Below, one piece after another: positions 10,161-18,706 of a DNA stretch of 64,000 nt. Source of the stretch: Bryobacter aggregatus MPL3 (GTDB lineage: Bacteria; Acidobacteriota; Terriglobia; Bryobacterales; Bryobacteraceae); the NCBI RefSeq assembly GCF_000702445.1, contig NZ_JNIF01000003.1, positions 806,001 to 870,000 of the forward strand, read 5' to 3'. The stretch's first letter is position 1; each line of letters opens with the position of its first letter. The position numbers and the translations under genes were made by a program. The notes under the pieces are model-generated. The model saw only the letters and a list, made by a program, of their open reading frames with translations, was not told where the DNA came from and did not search any database.

Positions 10161-10545
10161 GGGCAACCCATTCCCGGCGCGCCTTACGGCTGCTGGGGAG
10201 ATCGATTGTATAGTGCGCGCGCCACAGATCGGCGGGAACCTCGAGCAATCGATTCACGCTGGCCAGGCTTGCGCCTTCGCGTTTGAGATGAGCCCGCACG
10301 GTGCGAATCCAGAACTCGGTCAGCGTCTCGTGGAAACCGGCGCTTTCGGTATTGCTACCGCCGAGACATTCATTGAGATGCCGGATGCCTGTACGAATGC
10401 GGACGCCAGCTTCAATCGGAGGATAGCGGGAGACATACCACGCAGCAACCAGTAAATGGGCGCGATGCGTCCACTGCTCGCGGGTCAGCGTACCCTGTTC
10501 AAAATGACGGACAAAGTCCGCCCACGATCCTTCGTCGATGAGCAT
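10141..10545 (-). CDS. Conserved hypothetical protein (small helical domain)
   Basis: 134 aa, no signal peptide or membrane segment. The pattern [19 protein letters not shown] followed by [17 protein letters not shown], with spaced His, Trp and Tyr, resembles an uncharacterised family of small all-helical proteins I recall from other bacteria; I cannot attach a function. The gene stands alone on the minus strand, convergent with DUF1501 (20-base overlap) and divergent from the esterase. The conserved histidines could bind a metal, which is speculation. Confidence 0.7.
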   Translation of the reverse strand: MLIDEGSWADFVRHFEQGTLTREQWTHRAHLLVAAWYVSRYPPIEAGVRIRTGIRHLNECLGGSNTESAGFHETLTEFWIRTVRAHLKREGASLASVNRLLEVPADLWRAHYTIDLPSSRKARREWVAPNATEL

Positions 10546-10629
10546 CGCCAGAGTAGAAATCCTTTGGTCCGGATCGGAGTAGAATGACGATCCTTGGTTC
10601 AGAATACTGCGTTGTTATCCTGTACCTTC

Positions 10630-11346
10630 ATGCATCGCGAATATCACCACTGGTGGAGTCCGCGGCTCCACAAGGATATGCAACTCCTGCAGTTTGGCCA
10701 TGCAGGCCATCCGATGCTGGTGTTCCCTTCGTCGATGGGAAGTTTCCATGAGTACGAAGACCGCAGTATGGTGGAAACGCTCGCAGATCGCATCGAGAAC
10801 AGCCAGTTGATGCTCTTTTGCGTGGATAGCGTCGATGCGGAGAGCTGGTACAACAAGAGCATTCCTCCCGCAGACCGGGTACGCCGTCATGAGGAGTACG
10901 AACAGTATTGTCTACATGAAGTTTTGCCACTGATCCAAGATCGCAGCCGGCGGATTGACCTCACGGTTCATGGCTGCTCTTTCGGTGGCTATCACGCGCT
11001 CAATTTTGCGCTCCGGCATCCCGATGCCGTCACCAAGTGTGTCTCTTTCAGCGGGGCCTTCGATAACCGTGGTTTCTTACGTGATTACTTCGATGAACTC
11101 GCTTACCTCCATAACCCCGTTGATTATGTCCCCGGCAACGACAGTGCCTGGTTTCATCGTCATTATCATTCCGACTGGTTCACGATCCTCGCCACTTCAA
11201 ATCACGACATTTGTCTGAGCGAGAACTATCGCATGGCGGAGATTCTTGCACAGAAGAAGATTCCGCATCGTCTGGACGTCTGGAATAACAACATGCCGCA
11301 CGACTGGCCGCTCTGGCGGCTGATGGCGCGGACCTATTTCGCTTAA
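10630..11346 (+). CDS. Alpha/beta-hydrolase esterase of an amide-ligase cluster
   Basis: 238 aa from the ATG giving MHREYHHWWSPRLHKDM; a TTG 36 bases upstream is also in frame, but neither start has a clear ribosome binding site. The fold is an esterase of the EstD/PHB-depolymerase-like group. The nucleophile elbow HGCSFGGYHAL carries S117, with D193 (TSNHDICL) and H224 (NNMPHDWP) as the likely rest of the triad. There is no signal peptide, so it acts in the cytosol. It lies 11 bases upstream of an ATP-grasp ligase gene and is certainly in the same operon. It may release or hydrolyse an ester or thioester intermediate, or trim the product. Substrate unknown. Confidence 0.82.
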   Translation: MHREYHHWWSPRLHKDMQLLQFGHAGHPMLVFPSSMGSFHEYEDRSMVETLADRIENSQLMLFCVDSVDAESWYNKSIPPADRVRRHEEYEQYCLHEVLPLIQDRSRRIDLTVHGCSFGGYHALNFALRHPDAVTKCVSFSGAFDNRGFLRDYFDELAYLHNPVDYVPGNDSAWFHRHYHSDWFTILATSNHDICLSENYRMAEILAQKKIPHRLDVWNNNMPHDWPLWRLMARTYFA

Positions 11347-11357
11347 CGGAGAATCTT

Positions 11358-12293
11358 ATGCGCAAGATCGCGATCGTTTACGGCATGGAAAGCACCTTCC
11401 CTCCGGCGTTGGTGGATTACATCAACGCGATGAAAGTGCCTGGCGTGGCGGCGGAACATCTGAGAATCGGCGGCGTCAAGATGGCGGAGCCCACAGGCTA
11501 CAAGGTCATCGTTGACCGGATCAGCCACGATATTCCGTTCTACCGCGCCTACTTAAAAAATGCGGTGCTCGGAGGAACTTATGTCATCAACAACCCCTTC
11601 TGGTGGAGCGCGGACGACAAGTTCTTCAACTATGCGCTCGCCGCAAAGATGGGCATCGCCATCCCCAATACGGTGCTGCTGCCGCATCACTCGCATCCGC
11701 CCGGCACCAATGCGCAATCGATGCGCAATCTGATCTTTCCCTTGGACTGGGAAGAGATCTTCGACTATGTGGGCTTCCCTGCCTTCCTCAAGCCCTTCGA
11801 TGGGGGAGGCTGGCGTGACGTCTACAAAGTCGATTCGCCCGAAGAACTCTTTGCGGCCTATCACCAGACCGGCACGCTCTGCATGACCCTGCAAGCCGCC
11901 GTCAACTTTAGCGAATACTATCGCTGCTATGTTGTCGGACGTGAGAAGGTACACATCATGCAGTACGATCCGCGCGCGCCCCATGCCGAGCGCTATGTTC
12001 GCAATCCTGCGCCGCTCGACCCGGACCTGAAGTTGCGGCTGACGCACGATTGCCTGAAAATCTGCCGCGCGCTCGGCTACGATCTCAACACCGTGGAATT
12101 CGCGGTGGAGAACGGAGTGCCGTATGCCATCGACTTTATGAACCCGGCGCCCGATGCCGGCATCGAGTCCGTAGGGCAGGTGAACTTCGATTGGATCGTC
12201 AAGCATGTCGCTGAGCTTGCAGTGAAAAAGGCTCTCAGCGACGACAAGCCACAGACCGAGTACCGTTGGAACCACTTCCTCCACGGCAATTAG
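11358..12293 (+). CDS. ATP-grasp carboxylate-amine ligase
   Basis: 311 aa. The central and C-terminal parts are an ATP-grasp fold: an ATP-binding lysine in FPAFLKPFDGGGWRDVY (K145 with the glycine loop 149-151), and the metal-binding end TVEFAVENGVPYAIDFMNP (E247, D259, N262), the usual E...DxN pattern. Residues 1-100 form the N-terminal pre-ATP-grasp region. Such enzymes form an acyl-phosphate from a carboxylate and ATP and couple it to an amine or thiol. The substrates cannot be read off. It sits between the esterase and the RraA-like gene (11-base gaps on both sides). A second ATP-grasp gene and a GCS2 ligase lie 6-8 kb downstream on the same strand. Confidence 0.85.
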   Translation: MRKIAIVYGMESTFPPALVDYINAMKVPGVAAEHLRIGGVKMAEPTGYKVIVDRISHDIPFYRAYLKNAVLGGTYVINNPFWWSADDKFFNYALAAKMGIAIPNTVLLPHHSHPPGTNAQSMRNLIFPLDWEEIFDYVGFPAFLKPFDGGGWRDVYKVDSPEELFAAYHQTGTLCMTLQAAVNFSEYYRCYVVGREKVHIMQYDPRAPHAERYVRNPAPLDPDLKLRLTHDCLKICRALGYDLNTVEFAVENGVPYAIDFMNPAPDAGIESVGQVNFDWIVKHVAELAVKKALSDDKPQTEYRWNHFLHGN

Positions 12294-12304
12294 AAAGGGA
12301 ACTT

Positions 12305-13042
12305 ATGAAAAAGATCCACGTCCTGATCGGCGGCCTCTCCGCCTTTGTCCTCCTTGTTGGCTTCCAGCAAGCATCCAAGTCCACCCCGGCAGATCCGTTG
12401 ATGGCGGGCTTTGCCAAATCGACCGTGGCCTCGGTCGCCGATGCCGTCGATCAAGTGGTGGGCCAGCGCGGCTACATGAATCACGATATGCGGCCCAGGG
12501 TCGGCAACAAGATTGTGGGGCGTGCGGCCACCGCGTTGGTGAAACCGGCCACGCCTGAAATGTCCACGCCCGCGCTTTCCACCAAACATAGCGTCGAGAT
12601 GATCGATGAATCGCAGCCCGGCGAAGTGGCAGTGATCGTGATGGACGGCGAAGTGGATGTCGCCGCAATCGGCGGGCTGATGGCAACTGCGGCCAAGAGC
12701 CGCGGGATGGCGGGCATGGTGCTGGACGGTGGAGTGCGCGACCTTGCTGAGATTCGCGCGCTCGGGCTCCCGGTCTTTGCGCGTTATATCAGCCCCGGAA
12801 CCGCAGTGGGCCGCTATGCCAGTGTCGCGAAGAATATCGAAGTCACCTGTGGCGGCATCCGGGTACGCACCGGCGACGTGATTGTGGCCGGAGAAGACGG
12901 CGTCGTGGTTGTGCCGAAAGAGAAGGAGCAGGAAGTGCTCAAGCGCGCCCAGGAGATCGACGACCGGGAGACAAAGATGGTCCCCTTCATCAAGCAGTTC
13001 AAGAGCCTGGGACAGACGATTGTGAAATTCAATCGCATCTAG
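12305..13042 (+). CDS. Exported RraA-like / HMG-CHA aldolase family protein
   Basis: 245 aa from the ATG at 12305, preceded by an AGAAAGGGA ribosome binding site. Residues 1-23 (MKKIHVLIGGLSAFVLLVGF) are a signal peptide or anchor, unusual because RraA-family proteins are normally cytosolic. The rest is the RraA/class II pyruvate aldolase fold: the loop IGGLMATAAKSRGMAG and the signature VLDGGVRDLAEIRALGLPVF with the catalytic R145-D146. Family members cleave 4-hydroxy-4-methyl-2-oxoglutarate or oxaloacetate, or inhibit RNase E; with export, an aldolase or lyase role in the periplasm is more likely. It is the last gene of the esterase/ATP-grasp trio. 68 bases separate it from the efflux operon. 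Confidence 0.85.
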   Translation: MKKIHVLIGGLSAFVLLVGFQQASKSTPADPLMAGFAKSTVASVADAVDQVVGQRGYMNHDMRPRVGNKIVGRAATALVKPATPEMSTPALSTKHSVEMIDESQPGEVAVIVMDGEVDVAAIGGLMATAAKSRGMAGMVLDGGVRDLAEIRALGLPVFARYISPGTAVGRYASVAKNIEVTCGGIRVRTGDVIVAGEDGVVVVPKEKEQEVLKRAQEIDDRETKMVPFIKQFKSLGQTIVKFNRI

Positions 13043-13110
13043 AACTAGCACTTCGTAACAAAACTGAAACATAATAGTTACCAAACTGTAATTTTTGGTG
13101 AGGTAGCTTT

Positions 13111-14307
13111 ATGTCCCTGCGTCTTCTGGCAAGCCTGTGCCTGTGTGCGTTAGGTCTTATTTTTCAATCGTGTAGCGATATTGCCGCCAAAACGGATGTG
13201 CCGGAATCCGCTGCCTCGCCGCTGCAAGCAACGGCCCGGGTGGCCGCCGTCCGGGCGATTCCGGTTTCAATGGGAAGAGATCTGGAACTCACCGGCGAAT
13301 TCCGGCCGTGGCAACAAGCAGAATTGCAGGCCCGGGTGCCGGGATATCTGAAGACCCTCACCGTCGATGTCGGCTCCGTAGTCCGCACCGGTCAGCTTCT
13401 TGGCGTGATCGAGACCCCAGAACTGGAAGCGGACCTCAGTGAAGCAAAGGCCGCGATTCTCAAGGCGAAAAGCGAAGAATCCCGGATGGCCGCCAACATT
13501 CAGCTGGCAGAGGCACGGCTGGAAGTCGCCCAGGCGGGCTACCGCCGTTTGGTGAGCGTCAACCAGAAGGAGCCTGGTCTGATTGCGGGCCAGGAAATTG
13601 ACGAAGCGAAAGCACGCGCCCGTTCGGCGGAAGCAGATCTTGCCAGTGCAAAGGCAGATCGGGCCGCAGCGCTCCAACAGACCGCAGCGGCTGAAGCACG
13701 AGCCAAGCGAGTGGGATCGATGGTTGATTTCTCCCGGCTCACGGCGCCCTTCCCAGGTATCGTCACCAAGCGCTATGTGGACCCCGGCAATATGATCCAG
13801 GCGCTGCCGATCGTGCGCATTGGGGACATCGACAAGCTACGGCTCGCCATTGTACTTCCGGAGAACGGGGTTTCGCTAGTAAGTGTCGGCACGCCTGTCG
13901 CCATTCGCATTCCCGCGCTCGAACGCAATTTTGAGGGTCGTATCGCGCGCCTGACCCAGCAACTCTCCAGCCACTCGCGCAGCATGGAGGCAGAAGTCGA
14001 CGTCCCGAATCCAGGACACAAGATTGCCCCGGGCATGATTGCTGAGATTGGGATCCACGGGCGGACCGCGCGCGAAGTGGCCGGGCTCCCCGTGCAGGCG
14101 GTCGTGCGCCGAGGTGGCCAGAGCTATGTGTTGGCCGTCAAGCGTGACAATACGCTGGAGGAACGCCGCATCGAGACGGGCCTTGAAAGCGCCACACACG
14201 TGGAACTCCTGTCCGGCTTGGCTACCGATGAGCGGGTTGTGATTGGCAATCGCAGCCTGCTCAAGTCTGGACAGAGAGTGGAAGTCCAAGACGGAGCCTC
14301 GCTGTAG
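13111..14307 (+). CDS. RND efflux periplasmic adaptor (HlyD/AcrA family)
   Basis: 398-aa membrane fusion protein linking the inner-membrane RND pump to the outer-membrane channel. The N-terminus has a signal sequence ending IFQSC, a possible but non-canonical lipobox with Cys21. A first lipoyl half (PWQQAELQARVPGYLKTL, GSVVRTGQLLGVIETPEL) is followed by a helical hairpin (about 115-215), the second lipoyl half (FSRLTAPFPGIVTKRYVDPG) and beta-barrel and membrane-proximal domains. The GTGAGG stretch upstream fits a ribosome binding site. The RND gene starts immediately after its stop codon. The preceding 68-base AT-rich gap may hold a promoter, but I cannot name clear boxes. Confidence 0.93.
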   Translation: MSLRLLASLCLCALGLIFQSCSDIAAKTDVPESAASPLQATARVAAVRAIPVSMGRDLELTGEFRPWQQAELQARVPGYLKTLTVDVGSVVRTGQLLGVIETPELEADLSEAKAAILKAKSEESRMAANIQLAEARLEVAQAGYRRLVSVNQKEPGLIAGQEIDEAKARARSAEADLASAKADRAAALQQTAAAEARAKRVGSMVDFSRLTAPFPGIVTKRYVDPGNMIQALPIVRIGDIDKLRLAIVLPENGVSLVSVGTPVAIRIPALERNFEGRIARLTQQLSSHSRSMEAEVDVPNPGHKIAPGMIAEIGIHGRTAREVAGLPVQAVVRRGGQSYVLAVKRDNTLEERRIETGLESATHVELLSGLATDERVVIGNRSLLKSGQRVEVQDGASL

Positions 14308-17300
14308 ATGGCCTCCTTTTCTATCCGCAATCCCTACTTCATCGTTGTCTGCGCGCTGATCCTGCTACTGGCCGGATCGGTCACCTTGCTGCGCATGCCC
14401 GTTGATATGTTCCCGGCGCTCAACCAGACCGTGGTTGCCGTTGCCACTTTCTATCCCGGCATGCCGCCGGAGCAGGTGGAAAAGAACATTACCGAACGCC
14501 AGGAACGCTTCTTCACTCTCGCTCCTGGCATCGAACACATCGAGAGCCGCTCGCTCACCGGCGCCGGGATCATCAAGATTTTCTTCCGCCCGGGCACCAA
14601 TCCCGATGCAGCCATTTCCACGGTGACCAATCTGGCCGCTGCCGAACAGCGTCGCATGCCCCCGGGCACACTGCCGCCGATCGTGGTTCGCTTTGACGCC
14701 TCCAGCTTACCGGTCTGCCTCATCGCTCTCCGCGGCGATGGCCTGAGCGAAGCACAACTGCGCGACGTCGGACACTATCGCGTTCGCACCCAGGTGGCCA
14801 AGGTGCAAGGAGCCGCCGTACCGCCGCCCTTTGGCGGCCGCTATCGCCAGATCATGGTCTACGTCGATCCGCAAAAGCTCGAAGCGCACGCGATGAGCGC
14901 AATGGACGTCGTACGCGCGATCAACGAATCGAATCTGATCATGCCCGCCGGCACCGTCAAAATTGGGCCGGTTGATTATCCGATCTATACCAACAGCCAA
15001 TTTACGAATCTCGATGGCATTCTCGATTTGCCGATCCGTACGAATGGATTGGCCGCAGTGCGCGTCGGCGATGTCGCGAAGGTCCATGATGCGGCGCAGG
15101 TGCAGTTCAACACGGTGCGTGTGGACGGCCAGCCCTCGGTATACCAGCCGGTGTTGCGGCAAGGCGGTGACGCGAATACGATTCGAATCGTTGATGCCGT
15201 TCGCGCCGAAGCCAAGCGGCTGCTGGACGTACCGGAGAATCTCGAAGCGCGCGTGGTGTTCGATCAGTCGAAGTTCATCAAGAACGCCATCGAGACTTTG
15301 CTCGAAGAAGGCGGCATCGGCCTCGTGCTGGTGACCATTACGATTCTGGTCTTTCTCGGAAGCGCTCGCGCCACGGTCGCCGTGTTCTTCTCGATTCCAC
15401 TTTCCGCGCTGGCGGCGATTCTCTTTCTCAAGGTCACCAACGGTTCGCTGAACTCGATGACTCTTGGCGGCCTGGCGCTTGCCTTCTCGCGGCTGATCGA
15501 TGACTCCGTCGTGGTGCTGGAGAACATCTTCCGGCATATGGAAATGGGCAAGACGCCGCGGGAAGCAGCGGAACAAGGCACCAAGGAGGTCGCGCTCCCC
15601 GTGCTGGCCTCCACGCTCACCACCGCAATCGTCTTTCTCCCCGTCGTGCTGCTCACCGGCGTCAGCCAGGACTTGTTTGTCGCACTCGGTTCGATGGTGG
15701 TGATGTCGCTCGCCGCCTCCTACATCGTCTCGATGACATTGGTGCCGCTCTTCTGCGCCTTTGTCCCGGGCTTGCACGGGCACTCACCGAAATGGTTCAC
15801 GCTCTTCAACATGCTCTTCGTCAAGCTGATGGTGGGCTATGAGCGCACGGTCAACCGGGGCATGCGATCGCCCGGTCTGGTCGTGGTGCTTGGGCTCGCG
15901 ACACTCGCCGTGACGTTGCCGCTTTGGCCGCTGCTCGGCAAGAGTTTCTTCCCGAGAACCGACGCCGGACAGTTTGTCATCAATCTGAAGGCCGCCTCGG
16001 GCACCAGCCTCGAAGAGACGGAACGCAAGGTGATCCGCGTTGAGCAGATCGTCAAGCGCATCGTTCTGCCAGAGGACCTCGACATGATGGTCGGCAACAT
16101 TGGCGTGGTACCGGACTTTAGCGCGATCTACACGCCGAACTCCTCCCCGCATACCGGCTTCCTCCAGGTGAGCCTCAAAGAAAAGCACAAGCTCTCGAGC
16201 CAGGAGTACATGCGCCGCGTGCGTGCGGCGCTCCACAGCGAGATGCCGGAGGTGGTGGCTTACTTCCAATCGGGTGGCTTCGTCGATGCTGTTTTGAATT
16301 TTGGCATGCCCGCGCCGATCGATCTCCAGATCAGCGGGCCGGACCTCCCCTCCATCCATGCCGCCGCAATCGATCTCGCGCGGCAACTGAAAACCGTGCC
16401 AGGCGTCAGCGACGTTTTTATTCCGCAGGACATCGATAGCCCGGCACTGCGCATCGATGTGGACCGCACACAAGCGAGTTTGCTGGGCCTGACACAGCGG
16501 GAGATTGCGAGCAATCTGATTACCTCGGTGGCCAGCAACACAATGATCGCCCCAACGTTCTGGACCGACCCCAAGTCCAGCAACGACTACTTTCTCGCCG
16601 TCCAGATGCCCGAGAACTCGGTGAAGAATGTCAGCCAGCTTCAAAAATTGCCGCTGCGCACCAAGGGCGACGGCATTGTCAATCTCGATGCGGTCGCACA
16701 CCTGACGCGCGTCGAAGGCCCCACCGAGGTGGCCCATTATGGACTGCGCAAGGTCGTGGATATCTATGTGAATCTCCACGGTGAAGATCTATCGCGCCCG
16801 GAAAAAACGATTCAGAACATCGTCGCCAAAGCAGACTTGTCCAAGGGCGTGACCGCAACTCTGCGCGGCGCCGTCGAGGGGATGCACACGAGCTTCGCTA
16901 GTTTCGGTCTCGGCCTCTGCTTCGCTCTGATCCTGCTCTATCTCGTGCTGGTGGCGCAGTTCAAGTCCTTCCTCGACCCGGCGCTCATCCTGCTGGCCAT
17001 CCCTCCCGGCGCCGCAGGAGTGCTGCTCACGCTCTATCTGACTGGCACCACGGTGAATGTCCAAAGTCTGATGGGCGTGATCATGATGAGCGGCATTGTC
17101 GTCTCCAACAGCATCCTGCTGGTGGATGCGGCGCATCGCGAACGAGAGCAAGGCCTGAGTGCGGCCGAGGCCGCCTCGATGGCAGGCCAGATTCGTCTGC
17201 GTCCGATCCTGATGACCTCGCTCGCGACGATCATCGGCATGCTGCCGATGGCAATGGCGCTCGGCACCGGCAGCGAAGCTTATGCGCCGCTGGCCCGCTC

Positions 17301-17400
17301 CATCGTCGGCGGTCTCACCGTCTCGCTCATCACCACCATCTTTCTGGTTCCCGCCGCTTACACCCTGGTCTACCGGCGGCGTGAAAGGCTAGCCGCTTGA
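14308..17400 (+). CDS. RND multidrug/metabolite efflux permease (HAE1/AcrB type)
   Basis: 1030 aa, the normal length for AcrB-type pumps. TM1 is at the N-terminus (FIVVCALILLLAGSVTLL), a large periplasmic loop follows, TM2-6 lie around residues 335-480, a second periplasmic loop, and TM8-12 lie in the last 170 residues. The proton-relay pair in TM4 is present (LAFSRLIDDSVVVLENIF). The C-terminal half shows IPPGAAGVLLTLYLTGTTVN and the RPILMTSLATIIGMLPMA motif. The ATG directly abuts the adaptor stop codon, and the TolC-like gene starts inside this stop codon. The pump exports amphipathic compounds by proton antiport. Position between two halves of an amide-ligase cluster suggests, but does not prove, export of that product. 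Confidence 0.95.
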   Translation: MASFSIRNPYFIVVCALILLLAGSVTLLRMPVDMFPALNQTVVAVATFYPGMPPEQVEKNITERQERFFTLAPGIEHIESRSLTGAGIIKIFFRPGTNPDAAISTVTNLAAAEQRRMPPGTLPPIVVRFDASSLPVCLIALRGDGLSEAQLRDVGHYRVRTQVAKVQGAAVPPPFGGRYRQIMVYVDPQKLEAHAMSAMDVVRAINESNLIMPAGTVKIGPVDYPIYTNSQFTNLDGILDLPIRTNGLAAVRVGDVAKVHDAAQVQFNTVRVDGQPSVYQPVLRQGGDANTIRIVDAVRAEAKRLLDVPENLEARVVFDQSKFIKNAIETLLEEGGIGLVLVTITILVFLGSARATVAVFFSIPLSALAAILFLKVTNGSLNSMTLGGLALAFSRLIDDSVVVLENIFRHMEMGKTPREAAEQGTKEVALPVLASTLTTAIVFLPVVLLTGVSQDLFVALGSMVVMSLAASYIVSMTLVPLFCAFVPGLHGHSPKWFTLFNMLFVKLMVGYERTVNRGMRSPGLVVVLGLATLAVTLPLWPLLGKSFFPRTDAGQFVINLKAASGTSLEETERKVIRVEQIVKRIVLPEDLDMMVGNIGVVPDFSAIYTPNSSPHTGFLQVSLKEKHKLSSQEYMRRVRAALHSEMPEVVAYFQSGGFVDAVLNFGMPAPIDLQISGPDLPSIHAAAIDLARQLKTVPGVSDVFIPQDIDSPALRIDVDRTQASLLGLTQREIASNLITSVASNTMIAPTFWTDPKSSNDYFLAVQMPENSVKNVSQLQKLPLRTKGDGIVNLDAVAHLTRVEGPTEVAHYGLRKVVDIYVNLHGEDLSRPEKTIQNIVAKADLSKGVTATLRGAVEGMHTSFASFGLGLCFALILLYLVLVAQFKSFLDPALILLAIPPGAAGVLLTLYLTGTTVNVQSLMGVIMMSGIVVSNSILLVDAAHREREQGLSAAEAASMAGQIRLRPILMTSLATIIGMLPMAMALGTGSEAYAPLARSIVGGLTVSLITTIFLVPAAYTLVYRRRERLAA

Positions 17401-18662
17401 AGTCATTCCATGTCCTTCTGATTGCCGCATTGCCACTGGCAGCGGCAGAACATTTGTCGCTGGCCGAAGCCGTGGCGACAGCGGAGAAAAATCAACCTCG
17501 CATTCTGGCGGCGGCCCACCGGGCCGATGCCGCACAAGCACTGCCGCAACAGTTGCGGGCCCGCCTGCTCCCACAACTCGACGCCACCCTGACAGGCTCC
17601 CTGGCCGAGCATGGCACGCGCATGGGGGTGGGGGGAGCGAACGCGCCCGATCTCTTTAGCCGCGTGGGAGCGGGCATCAGCCTCACCCAGCTCTTCACCG
17701 ATTTCGGACGGACCCATCTGCAGATTGAAAGCGCCCGCCTGCTCGCTGGAGCACAGAAGGATCTCACCCGCTGGACCGCGGCCGATGTCAGCCTGGCCGC
17801 CCGCACCGCCTACTACCGGGCGCTGCAGGCAAAGGCAGTGCTCGATGTCGCCAAGCAAGTGAAGGGGGTGCGCGACACCTTTGCCCGTCAGATTCGCAGC
17901 CTGGCCGAGAGCGATCTCCGCTCCACGATCGATGCCAGCTTCGCGGAACTGCGCAGCGCCGAGGCAGAGGTGGTGATCACACGCGCTGAGAACGATCTTG
18001 CCGCCAGCCTGGTGCAGTTGGCAAACGCCATGGGTCTCGATGCCCCGCAAGACTGGGAGCTCGACCCCTTGCCCCCTGCTGCCAGCAGCGAAACGCTCGA
18101 TCAACTGATCGAGGAGGCAGTCGCCTCTCGTCCGGAACTGGCGATGTATCGCAAACGTCTCGAATCCGCCAAGCTCGATGCCAGGAGCGACCAGAAGCTC
18201 TCGATGCCCACCGTAAGCGGAGTGGGTGTGGCCGGCGTCATTCCGACAGGAGACCGGAGACTTCGCAATCACTACGACGCCGCCGCGATCAATGTAACGG
18301 TGCCGATTCTGAATGGCCGCAGCTTCGATGCGCGGCGTCAGGAATCTACGGCAAAGGCGCTGGCCGCCGAGCAGGACTGGAAGCAGACTCTACTGCAGGT
18401 GAAGATGACGCTCCGCCTCGCGTATCTCGATTGGATGACCGCGCGGAAGAATGTCGAAGTGAATGAGAAGCTGCGGGCGCAGGCGGAAACCACCTTGCGC
18501 ATGGCTGAGACGCGCTATCGCGTGGGCCTGGGGGCCTTCATGGATTTCAATCAGGCACAACTGGATGCCGCCTCCGCTCAACTGGCTTACTCGGCCGCAC
18601 TTTACGAGGTGTCGCTCCGGCAGGTTCGTCTGGAGTACGAAGCCGGGCGCTACGGAAAATAG
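17397..18662 (+). CDS. Outer membrane efflux channel (TolC/OprM family)
   Basis: 421 aa, translated from a TTG that overlaps the RND stop codon (TTGA), so translation is coupled. Signal peptide MKSFHVLLIAALPLAAAEH. Two repeats of the outer-membrane efflux protein family follow: one from LSLAEAVATAEKNQPRILAA, the second around residue 240 onward, with long helical stretches rich in Ala, Glu and Arg (coiled-coil alpha-barrel) and the conserved ETRYRVGLGAFMDFNQAQLD near the end. It completes a tripartite pump with the two preceding genes. Confidence 0.93.
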   Translation: MKSFHVLLIAALPLAAAEHLSLAEAVATAEKNQPRILAAAHRADAAQALPQQLRARLLPQLDATLTGSLAEHGTRMGVGGANAPDLFSRVGAGISLTQLFTDFGRTHLQIESARLLAGAQKDLTRWTAADVSLAARTAYYRALQAKAVLDVAKQVKGVRDTFARQIRSLAESDLRSTIDASFAELRSAEAEVVITRAENDLAASLVQLANAMGLDAPQDWELDPLPPAASSETLDQLIEEAVASRPELAMYRKRLESAKLDARSDQKLSMPTVSGVGVAGVIPTGDRRLRNHYDAAAINVTVPILNGRSFDARRQESTAKALAAEQDWKQTLLQVKMTLRLAYLDWMTARKNVEVNEKLRAQAETTLRMAETRYRVGLGAFMDFNQAQLDAASAQLAYSAALYEVSLRQVRLEYEAGRYGK

Positions 18663-18706
18663 ACGCTCTCCAATCGGCGGCAGGTTTCGGGGCATAATCT
18701 GTAGCT

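Noticed and set aside
14707-16779. Two long minus-strand frames (358 and 331 codons) opposite the RND pump gene
   Set aside because: His/Asp/Arg-rich shadow sequences opposite an intact AcrB-type gene; no start signals and no recognisable motifs.
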